Assembly: GCA_030642585.1 (NCBI GenBank)
Contig: DAOWNN010000159.1
Coordinates: 1-5,675, forward strand
Length of the DNA: 5,675 nucleotides
Direction of reading: 5' to 3'
From: Bacteroidota bacterium
Lineage (GTDB): Bacteria; Bacteroidota; Bacteroidia; Bacteroidales; VadinHA17
Shown here: positions 1 to 5,391 of the stretch, piece by piece
Layout: each line of letters begins with the position of its first letter
How positions within the stretch are numbered: position 1 is the first letter of the stretch
Program-made: the position numbers and the translations under genes
The notes under the pieces: generated by a model
Told to the model about the DNA's origin: nothing
Databases searched by the model: none
The model's input: the letters and a program-made list of their open reading frames with translations, nothing else

Positions 1-41
1 AAAACCAGCATGAAGAGGTTATTCTTCCAGCCACCCTTTAG
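1..41 (+). CDS. Possible C-terminal tail of an upstream gene (partial)
   Basis: Reading from base 3, an open frame without a start in the window gives NQHEEVILPATL and ends at a TAG at 39-41. The composition is protein-like and the local GC is higher than in the AT-rich leader that follows, so this may be the end of a gene lying to the left. Twelve residues are too few to assign a family. Another frame stays open almost as long, to a TAG at 46-48, so the call is weak. I see no convincing terminator hairpin after it. Confidence 0.25.
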   Translation, partial: NQHEEVILPATL

Positions 42-152
42 TTATTAGCTTCGCCCATGAGATTTTCACTAAACGCTCTCAACATCCTAAACTTTCTCGA
101 ATCTGTTTATTCATTATTAACTCATTTTTTCCATTGTTCCGCTCTTCTCTTC

Positions 153-180
153 ACTTTTATCTTTATACTTTTATCTTTAT
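153..180. repeat. Perfect 2 x 14-bp tandem repeat in the leader of the reductase gene
   Basis: The unit ACTTTTATCTTTAT occurs twice without a gap, at 153-166 and 167-180, and ends 18 bases before the ATG of the aldo/keto reductase. The surrounding leader (42-198) is strongly T-rich on this strand. I find no full TAnnTTTG promoter box in it, though each copy holds a partial match. The repeat may be simple slippage in low-complexity DNA or a duplicated promoter or leader element. Confidence 0.6.
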
Positions 181-198
181 TAAACCTTTTCTATCATT

Positions 199-1185
199 AT
201 GAAAAAACCACAAAGAAAAATTTCAAGAAAAGGTTTTATCAAAAAATCATCTATAGGAGTTATGGGGGCAGGAATCCTTGCCAACAAACCACTTATGTTG
301 TGGGCTAATAAAAAAGTACCTGAAAAAAGGATTCTTGGCCGTACTGGTATCGAAGTAACATCAATTGGTTTTGGTGCTTCCCGTACACAGGTTCATGGCA
401 TAACCCGTGCAGCACTTGACACAGGCATTAATTTTATTGATACAGGCAGATCTTATGCAAATGGGCAGAATGAAGTTATGGTTGGGGAAGTTATCAAGCA
501 TATTCGAAAAGATCTAATTATTCAGTCAAAAGTTAAAATCCGACTCAGTGAACAAAAAAATAATTTGCATACCAGTGAAGTAAAAAAGAAAATCCATGAT
601 ATCATGGAAAAATCCCTGAATGAAAGCCTTGCAGCCCTTCAAACAGATTATATTGATATCTGGCTGCTTCACGGTGCAGAAACCCTGGATATGATCAATC
701 ATAAAACTATTCTTGATTTTTTTTCCAGAGCTAAAAAGGAAGGGAGAATCAGGGCCTGTGGTTTTTCGACCCACCACAACCAGGTAGAATTATTAAAATC
801 TGTAAATGGAAGTAAATTCTATGATGTCATCATGGCCACTTATAATCATGCCGGGATGTTTGTACATTCAAATTCAGGTCATAAAAGTGAATATGATCAA
901 AAAGCTCTTGAATCAGAACTTCAAACTGCACACAAGAATGGAATTGGAGTTATAGCCATGAAAACCTGTTCAGGAGGGCCCTGTTCCTCTCAGGGCAATG
1001 AAGAAGCTAATTTCGGGAAAGCTGTAAAATGGGTTCTGGAAAAACCCTATATTGATTCAGCTGCTGTAGCCATGGCAAATTTTGACGAAATACAGGAAAA
1101 TACAAGAATGAGTTTAAATTCCCAGGCACTCTTTTCTTATCCAGTAAGGCAAATCAAAGGTATGAGATCTCAGGGTAAACCCTGA
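199..1185 (+). CDS. Aldo/keto reductase with Tat-like N-terminal segment
   Basis: NAD(P)H-dependent oxidoreductase of the aldo/keto reductase superfamily (TIM barrel), 328 residues; the substrate is unknown. The barrel starts near residue 44 with RILGRTGIEVTSIGFGA. The catalytic tetrad is visible as Asp81 (in FIDTGRSY), Tyr86, Lys111 (in IIQSKVKI) and His158 (in IDIWLLHGAE). The first 35 residues are an extension: basic, then S9-R10-K11-G12-F13-I14-K15, then a short hydrophobic stretch (SSIGVMGAGILA). This resembles the twin-arginine signal found on many Bacteroidota members of this family, but with Arg-Lys instead of Arg-Arg and no clear Ala-x-Ala cleavage site. Export to the periplasm, perhaps as a membrane-anchored protein, is therefore possible but unproven. 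The ATG at 199 is chosen because it keeps this extension. The ferredoxin-like Cys clusters of some family members are absent. The gene appears monocistronic. Confidence 0.9.
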   Translation: MKKPQRKISRKGFIKKSSIGVMGAGILANKPLMLWANKKVPEKRILGRTGIEVTSIGFGASRTQVHGITRAALDTGINFIDTGRSYANGQNEVMVGEVIKHIRKDLIIQSKVKIRLSEQKNNLHTSEVKKKIHDIMEKSLNESLAALQTDYIDIWLLHGAETLDMINHKTILDFFSRAKKEGRIRACGFSTHHNQVELLKSVNGSKFYDVIMATYNHAGMFVHSNSGHKSEYDQKALESELQTAHKNGIGVIAMKTCSGGPCSSQGNEEANFGKAVKWVLEKPYIDSAAVAMANFDEIQENTRMSLNSQALFSYPVRQIKGMRSQGKP

Positions 1186-1378
1186 ACCCTTCATTTCGGA
1201 GTAGAACTCCGGGGAATTAAACCATTCTTCTCGTCCGCCGACCGCGTGCCGCCTAAAGCTTTAGCGGTGGCGCAAGTGGAACGCGAAGGAGGATTAAAAT
1301 TTAGTTTAGTGTTAAATCCTTTCTTAAGCCAAACCTTCCAGGAGGGAATCCGATGACGCAGGCTGTGGGAAGGGGTTC
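1184..1378. mobile_element. GC-rich, hairpin-dense intergenic block, possible MITE-like or REP-like element
   Basis: This block sits between two genes in AT-rich DNA. Bases 1231-1290 contain 39 G/C out of 60. It holds several inverted repeats: CGGAGT/ACTCCG with a 3-base loop at 1197-1211, GCCGCC/GGTGGC around a TAAAGC-TTTA core at 1248-1271, and CCTTCC/GGAAGG at 1334-1339 and 1368-1373. Its ends carry an imperfect inverted repeat: GAACCCTTC at 1184-1192 and GAAGGGGTTC at 1369-1378, differing by one base. I see no transposase gene and no convincing target-site duplication. The open frame on the minus strand (1191-1391, 66 codons) looks like translated repeat, not a gene. A structured non-coding RNA is the main alternative; no tRNA or known riboswitch core is recognisable. 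Confidence 0.4.
1197..1211 (+). other. Short perfect hairpin after the reductase stop codon
   Basis: CGGAGT-AGA-ACTCCG forms a 6-bp stem with a 3-base loop 11 bases after the TGA of the reductase gene, and G-T pairs could extend it by three. No U-run follows, so it is not a standard intrinsic terminator, although it could protect the 3' end of the transcript. It is also the left-most hairpin of the GC-rich block. Confidence 0.45.
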
Positions 1379-1443
1379 TTGTCAAAAACAATTATTTACC
1401 AGAATTTCCGTTTCTTTGCAGAGAATATATTACTAATTTCTAA

Positions 1444-2076
1444 ATGAATCAATATTCAGAAAAGATGAAAATTTCAAAAACTTTGATACTTCTATCAGGA
1501 ATGATCATTATCTTTTCCTTTGCAAGGAATAGCATAGCCCAGGAAACAGAAGAACTCTCTTTAGACAAAGGCACACTAAATAGTCAGTTTGAATATGTCA
1601 TCAAAAAATCCAGTCCTTATCTTGAATTCCGGGTAGTGGAAGAGGTCTGGCTTCGAAAGCTGAATTCACATGTATCAGATTCATTGAAGAAAATAAAATC
1701 AGAACTTTCACAATCCAACAACATGATTTCTTCAAAAGAAGAAGAAATTGATTCAATTAATTCTGTACTCCAAAATACCAGGACACAGTTATCCAAAATC
1801 AGTAAAGAAAAAAACAGCCTGAGCTTTTTTGGAATTCTTATGAGCAAAGCTGCCTACAATAGTTTAATGTGGTTGATAATTGCCGGTCTGGTAGCAGGTC
1901 TTGTGTTCTTCATTATATTATTTAAAAGGAGTCATATCATCACAGCACATACCAGGAAAGATCTTGAGGACACGCAAAAAGAATTTGAAGAGCACAGAAT
2001 TCGTGCTCGCCTACGCGAAGAAAAGATCGTACGGGAGTACCACTATGAATTGAACAAATACAAAAATCAATCATAG
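1444..2076 (+). CDS. Membrane-anchored coiled-coil protein, Bacteroidota-specific family of unknown function
   Basis: Protein of 210 residues. A signal peptide-like segment (hydrophobic core about 13-27, then NSIAQ-ETEE) is followed by an extracytoplasmic part. This contains the family-like stretch LNSQFEYVIKKSSPY and a coiled coil at about 75-122 (KKIKSELSQSNNMISSKEEE onward). One transmembrane helix lies at about 140-160 (NSLMWLIIAGLVAGLVFFII). A charged cytoplasmic helix ends the protein (KEFEEHRIRARLREEKI and beyond). From memory, related Bacteroidota proteins of about this length are often labelled tRNA (guanine-N1)-methyltransferase. Nothing here supports that: there is no methyltransferase fold or SAM site, and TrmD is not membrane-anchored. 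The ATG at 1465 (Met8) is an equally good start and gives a more typical signal peptide. It lies 161 bp upstream of the helicase, which has its own promoter. The architecture suggests a structural or envelope role, which is inference. Confidence 0.75.
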   Translation: MNQYSEKMKISKTLILLSGMIIIFSFARNSIAQETEELSLDKGTLNSQFEYVIKKSSPYLEFRVVEEVWLRKLNSHVSDSLKKIKSELSQSNNMISSKEEEIDSINSVLQNTRTQLSKISKEKNSLSFFGILMSKAAYNSLMWLIIAGLVAGLVFFIILFKRSHIITAHTRKDLEDTQKEFEEHRIRARLREEKIVREYHYELNKYKNQS

Positions 2077-2191
2077 TTTATTGCCCGTTTTTTCTATTTG
2101 TCCTCAATCCACCTGGAGCCTGCAAGTCTCTAATTCTACTTCCTGTTAAGCCCGGAGCTTTATATGGGTTTTAACTTTTAATTATATTTAA

Positions 2192-2220
2192 TTGATTATT
2201 CGGGTATTATAGTACCTTTG
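2192..2220 (+). promoter_or_regulatory. Bacteroidota-type promoter of the DEAD-box helicase gene
   Basis: A TTG at 2192-2194 (-33 element) and TACCTTTG at 2213-2220, a full match to the TAnnTTTG -7 box, are separated by 18 bases. The box ends 17 bases before the ATG at 2238, so the 5' leader would be only about 10 nucleotides. This leaves no room for a long structured cold-shock leader. The sequence before the ATG (CTAATATAAAAAT) is A/T-rich without a Shine-Dalgarno motif, as usual in this phylum. Confidence 0.7.
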
Positions 2221-2237
2221 CGCCCTAATATAAAAAT

Positions 2238-3944
2238 ATGGAATTTAAGGACTTAGGACTGCATACCGATATTCTGAAGGCAGTTGATAAACTCGGGTTC
2301 AGTACCCCAACAGAAATCCAGGAAAAAGCTATTCCAATACTTTCACAAGGTAAAAAGGATTTTGTGGGCCTGGCCCAAACCGGTACAGGTAAAACTGCAG
2401 CATATGGTTTACCCCTAATTCAGCACACTAACTTTAATATTAAAGATACACAGGGATTAGTGATTTGCCCTACCAGGGAGCTTTGTATGCAAATAACAAA
2501 GGATCTGGTAGCATATGCACATTTTCACCATAAGGCGAACATTGTTCCCGTATATGGCGGAGCCCGTATTGAAGAACAGCTCCGAAGAATTAAAAAAGGT
2601 GCACACATTGTTGTTGCTACTCCAGGAAGATTATTGGATTTGATAAACAGAAAAGCAATTAAATTAAGCACTGTTCAAAATGTTATTTTGGATGAGGCAG
2701 ATGAAATGCTCAATATGGGATTTAAAGAAGACATTGACTCCATTTTGGATCAAACTACAGTCCAAAAAAGAGTTTGGTTGTTTTCTGCAACTATGCCAAA
2801 AGCTGTTCGTCAGATAGCAAAAAACTATATGGAAGACCCACTTGAAGTACTTGTGGGAAAACAAAACAGTATAGCAGCAAATATTGAGCACCGGTATATT
2901 ATGATGAAGGAAAGAGATCGGTATTATGCAGTTAAGAGAATACTCGATTATTACCCTGATATCTATGGTTTAATTTTTTGCAGAACCAGAAGAGAAACCG
3001 GATCTATATCTGAAAAACTGGAGAAAGAAGGATATGATGTAGTTGCATTACACGGTGACCTGTCGCAGAGTCAAAGAGATTCTGCCATGAGAAAGTTCAG
3101 GGAAAAAACAGTGAAAGTGCTGGTAGCCACTGATGTAGCAGCAAGAGGAATAGATGTAGAAGGTATAAGCCACGTAATTCATTATAATCTGCCTGATGAA
3201 GCAGAAAATTACACTCACCGAAGTGGCAGGACTGCCAGGGCAGGAAAATCAGGTGTTTCAATTGCTTTAATCAACACAAGAGAATTAAATAAAGTTCATC
3301 TGATTGAAAGGATAATCCAGACAAAATTTGAATATACCCGGATTCCTGATGCAGAACAAATATGCGAGAAGCAAATGTTTGCTCTCATGGACAAAGTGGT
3401 TAAAACACCCGTTAATGATACTGCCATTGAACGCTATTGGCCGGTTATTTACAAAAAACTAAATCGTTTTACTGCTGAAGATATCGTAATGAAATTCATT
3501 TCGGCAGAGTTAAATTCTTTCCTTGATTATTATAAAGATTCCGGAGATCTGAATGCAAAACAGGAAAAAGGCAGAAGTGGAAGAGATCAGGACAGAAAAG
3601 AAGGAAGAGATCGGGATAGAAGGGGTGGAAAACCCAATAGAAATCTTGCCGGCTCCGGCAAGCGATTTTTTATCAATTTGGGAGACAGGCAAAATATGAA
3701 TAAGGGAGCCCTGGTGAGACTGGTTTGTACTGAAGCCGGTGTTTCAAGCAACCAGGTGGGAAGAATTGACGTTTTCCCCGGATTTTCATTTTTTGAAGTA
3801 GATGAAAAAGCTGCACCTAAAGTCTTATCAAAAATTGCAACAGGTACCTACGAAGGAAAAACATATAATGTAGAATTATCCCAGGAAAAAGGGTCATCAA
3901 GAAAGGGGTCATATAGAAAGAAGAGCAATAAAAGAAGACGATAA
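2238..3944 (+). CDS. DEAD-box ATP-dependent RNA helicase with DbpA-type RNA-binding domain
   Basis: Cytoplasmic ATP-dependent RNA helicase of 568 residues, of the DeaD/CsdA-DbpA type, which remodels structured RNA, commonly in ribosome assembly, mRNA turnover and cold adaptation. All motifs are present in order: Q motif (GFSTPTEIQ, 20-28), I (AQTGTGKT, 46-53), Ia (PTREL, 78-82), Ib (TPGR, 128-131), II (DEAD, 152-155), III (SAT, 183-185), IV (LIFCRTR, 245-251), V (ATDVAARGID, 297-306) and VI (HRSGRTAR, 327-334). A helical region (about 370-432) and an Arg/Gly/Asp-rich linker (444-468) follow. A DbpA-like RNA-binding fold spans about 477-548 (FFINLGDRQNMNKGALVRL through KTYNVEL). The tail is very basic (SSRKGSYRKKSNKRRR). 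In E. coli DbpA this domain binds hairpin 92 of 23S rRNA; whether this protein shares that specificity is not visible. The gene is intact and appears to be transcribed alone. Confidence 0.95.
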   Translation: MEFKDLGLHTDILKAVDKLGFSTPTEIQEKAIPILSQGKKDFVGLAQTGTGKTAAYGLPLIQHTNFNIKDTQGLVICPTRELCMQITKDLVAYAHFHHKANIVPVYGGARIEEQLRRIKKGAHIVVATPGRLLDLINRKAIKLSTVQNVILDEADEMLNMGFKEDIDSILDQTTVQKRVWLFSATMPKAVRQIAKNYMEDPLEVLVGKQNSIAANIEHRYIMMKERDRYYAVKRILDYYPDIYGLIFCRTRRETGSISEKLEKEGYDVVALHGDLSQSQRDSAMRKFREKTVKVLVATDVAARGIDVEGISHVIHYNLPDEAENYTHRSGRTARAGKSGVSIALINTRELNKVHLIERIIQTKFEYTRIPDAEQICEKQMFALMDKVVKTPVNDTAIERYWPVIYKKLNRFTAEDIVMKFISAELNSFLDYYKDSGDLNAKQEKGRSGRDQDRKEGRDRDRRGGKPNRNLAGSGKRFFINLGDRQNMNKGALVRLVCTEAGVSSNQVGRIDVFPGFSFFEVDEKAAPKVLSKIATGTYEGKTYNVELSQEKGSSRKGSYRKKSNKRRR

Positions 3945-4060
3945 TCAGAAGTTCTTTTTAGTGATTAATAAGCTTTCTCCATGAAGCTGAATTCAGTCTA
4001 ACACCAATAATTATTTTATAAAATCCCACCCTTCTCCCGTATGATTCAGGTTTTATTCCG

Positions 4061-4068
4061 TATATTTG
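4061..4068 (+). promoter_or_regulatory. -7 promoter box of the TetR-family regulator gene
   Basis: TATATTTG matches the Bacteroidota TAnnTTTG -7 consensus and lies 74 bases before the ATG at 4143. No good TTG -33 element stands at the usual distance, so the promoter may be weak or helped by an activator. Transcription would start near 4074, placing the GTTAAC sites at 4082 and 4116 inside the leader, where a bound repressor would block transcription. Confidence 0.5.
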
Positions 4069-4081
4069 TAAGGTTCATAAC

Positions 4082-4121
4082 GAGTTAACTCTCATAGTAG
4101 GAGAAAGAAGCAATCGTTAAC
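4082..4121. promoter_or_regulatory. Candidate operator: two GTTAAC-centred sites in the regulator leader
   Basis: GAGTTAACTC at 4082-4091 is a perfect 10-bp palindrome. A second GTTAAC at 4116-4121 lies 32 bp away centre to centre, about three helical turns, on the same face of the DNA. Both lie between the -7 box and the start codon of a TetR-family gene, the usual place for autorepression. The AGTTAACT core recurs in the next intergenic region. Binding by this protein is inference. Confidence 0.45.
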
Positions 4122-4142
4122 TTTACATCTTCTTAACCAGGT

Positions 4143-4724
4143 ATGATGTCAGTGTCGCATGGAATCAGGCAAAAGTGTATAGAAAAAGGATATGAGCATT
4201 TTGCTTTATATGGCCCTGAAAACTTAAGTATTAATAAAATCAGTAAAGAAATAGGATCATCCCGGGCCTCTTTTTATCATCACTTTGGGGATATTGAAGT
4301 TTTCATTGAAAAATTACTTGACATGCACTGGCGAATGAGCCAACAATTTTGCTCCTTTGGAGCACGGGAATGCGAAAACTATTTCCCTGACTTGTATTTA
4401 CTATTAGAGCAATATCCTATACCATTGAAGTTCAGCAAACAGTTATTCCTCAATCGAAATATTCCGGCTTTCAATTACCTGTTCATGAAGACATATAATG
4501 CTTCTGCCAGTGCATTTATCCTTAAATTATTTGCTAAACAATTTGGCCTGCATCAAAATGATGAGGATACATATAATTTGTGGTTAACTGTTGGAGAATC
4601 ATGGTACTCACGGTTGGATATCAATAATCTTTCAGCCAAAAAAATGCAAAAACTTGCTGAAGAAATTATGAACTCTGTCTTAAAGTTCATCTCATCGGGC
4701 TTGTACTCCAAAATGCAGAAGTAA
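4143..4724 (+). CDS. TetR/AcrR-family transcriptional regulator
   Basis: Dimeric DNA-binding regulator of 193 residues, the usual length for the family. The N-terminal three-helix domain is clear: helix 1 at about 7-22 (IRQKCIEKGYEHFALYG), then the helix-turn-helix LSINKISKEIGSSRASFYHH (28-47) with the FYHHF signature, and IEVFIEKLLDMH starting helix 4. The rest is an all-helical ligand and dimerisation domain of unrecognised subtype, including YPIPLKFSKQLF (91-102) and ESWYSRLDINNLSAKKM (152-168). The ligand cannot be read from the sequence. The next gene carries the same C-terminal blocks, so the two are paralogues. A -7 box and GTTAAC palindromes upstream suggest autoregulation. The ATG at 4146 is an alternative start that removes only one Met. 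No Shine-Dalgarno is seen. Confidence 0.9.
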   Translation: MMSVSHGIRQKCIEKGYEHFALYGPENLSINKISKEIGSSRASFYHHFGDIEVFIEKLLDMHWRMSQQFCSFGARECENYFPDLYLLLEQYPIPLKFSKQLFLNRNIPAFNYLFMKTYNASASAFILKLFAKQFGLHQNDEDTYNLWLTVGESWYSRLDINNLSAKKMQKLAEEIMNSVLKFISSGLYSKMQK

Positions 4725-4730
4725 TCAGCA

Positions 4731-4744
4731 AATAGTTAACTATT
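4731..4744. promoter_or_regulatory. Perfect 14-bp palindrome between the two regulator-like genes, candidate operator
   Basis: AATAGTTAACTATT equals its own reverse complement over all 14 bases and lies 6 bases after the TetR stop codon. Its AGTTAACT core (4734-4741) is identical to the core at 4083-4090 in the regulator's own leader. It is therefore a good candidate for a second binding site controlling the following genes. I do not see a full TAnnTTTG box between it and 4860, so where transcription starts is unclear. A hairpin role is less likely because the palindrome has no loop; a T-run (4752-4759) does follow after a few bases. Confidence 0.45.
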
Positions 4745-4859
4745 ACCATCCTTTTTTTTATTTGGCTAAACCCAATATCCGATTTCTATACAGGGCTGTC
4801 TAAAATCTTTGGAATTGGTTCTGTAATTTTATTTAGAATTCATTGCAACTATTGCTGAA

Positions 4860-5354
4860 ATGGAACATCTTATTCAAGCCTATAAAGAATTTTCAAAAAA
4901 GGGCAACTGCGGGATTGCTCCTTTTATAAGCAAAATTCATTCTAAGGAGGATATTATCTATAATCTCCTGGCTCTTCACATTGATAAAATTGATTTTATT
5001 ACATCATTATTAGAAAAGCAAACTAATAGTTATAATGAACTGTTTGATTTTTTGGCTGAATACCCTGTCGAATTAAAATTCAGTAAACAATTATTTACAC
5101 ACAGGGAAAATCCGGAAATGAACATGGCTTTTTTATACGGTATTAACGCTGCTAAACCTATTATAATCTCCTTATTAAAAAGTCATTTTAACCTATCTGA
5201 AGACATAGCAAATTTTAGTTCTGTATGGATGACTATGGTTGAATCATGGTATTCAAGATTAGATGTAAATAATCTTACTGCAAAACACATGAAAGACATT
5301 TCAGAAGAAACTGCAGAAATAATAATTAAACTGAATAAACATTATGATAAGTAA
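4860..5354 (+). CDS. TetR-like protein lacking an intact helix-turn-helix
   Basis: Protein of 164 residues, paralogous to the preceding regulator. Two blocks align without gaps: from YPVELKFSKQLF (68-79) 13 of 21 positions are identical, and from WMTMVESWYSRLDVNNLTAK (123-142) onward 18 of 28. The N-terminus differs. AYKEFSKKG matches helix 1 and HSKEDIIYNLLALH the start of helix 4, but the segment between is about 13 residues shorter than in the neighbour. The FYxHF recognition-helix signature is missing. The frame is otherwise intact, which argues against a pseudogene. It probably keeps the ligand and dimer domain but cannot bind DNA in the normal way, so it could be a heterodimer partner, an antagonist or a sensor. 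In-frame codons continue upstream to a TAA at 4824 but include no ATG. It lies 33 bp before the DUF1254 gene and may be cotranscribed with it. Confidence 0.75.
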   Translation: MEHLIQAYKEFSKKGNCGIAPFISKIHSKEDIIYNLLALHIDKIDFITSLLEKQTNSYNELFDFLAEYPVELKFSKQLFTHRENPEMNMAFLYGINAAKPIIISLLKSHFNLSEDIANFSSVWMTMVESWYSRLDVNNLTAKHMKDISEETAEIIIKLNKHYDK

Positions 5355-5373
5355 TTGACCTAAATATTAATCA

Positions 5374-5391
5374 ATGAAAACTACAAAATGA
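5374..5391 (+). other. Five-codon mini-ORF overlapping the start of the DUF1254 gene
   Basis: ATG at 5374 opens a frame reading MKTTK and stops at TGA 5389-5391, which overlaps the ATG at 5388 in an ATGA arrangement. The 14 bases before the real start (ATGAAAACTACAAA) closely resemble the first bases of the gene, so this may be a small tandem duplication of the start region. Translational coupling is possible but not demonstrated. Confidence 0.3.

Noticed and set aside
57..308. Open frame of 83 codons on the plus strand
   Set aside because: It overlaps the start of the aldo/keto reductase in another frame, is derived mostly from T-rich leader sequence (hence Leu/Phe-rich) and shows no domain.
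526..777. Open frame of 83 codons on the minus strand
   Set aside because: It lies fully inside the reductase gene, which has clear family motifs; it is a shadow frame.
1240..1345. Possible integron attC-like site (GTTAAAT fits GTTRRRY)
   Set aside because: No matching RYYYAAC partner is present at a suitable position and there is no integrase or cassette array.
1191..1391. Open frame of 66 codons on the minus strand
   Set aside because: It coincides with the GC-rich hairpin block, has an Arg/Ser/Thr/Pro-rich composition without domain or membrane features, and looks like translated repeat.
1411..1418. TTTCTTTG as a -7 box for the coiled-coil gene
   Set aside because: It has one mismatch to TAnnTTTG and no TTG at a proper distance (the nearest is about 29 bases away), so it is not listed as a promoter.
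3945..4060. Intrinsic terminator after the helicase gene
   Set aside because: The only inverted repeat, AGCTT/AAGCT near 3970, is 5 bp with an 8-base loop and no T-run after it; this is too weak.
4745..4859. Promoter for the HTH-less TetR-like gene
   Set aside because: TTTATTTG (4757-4764), AATCTTTG (4804-4811) and TAATTTTA (4824-4831) each miss one base of the -7 consensus and none has a well-spaced -33 element; no choice can be supported.
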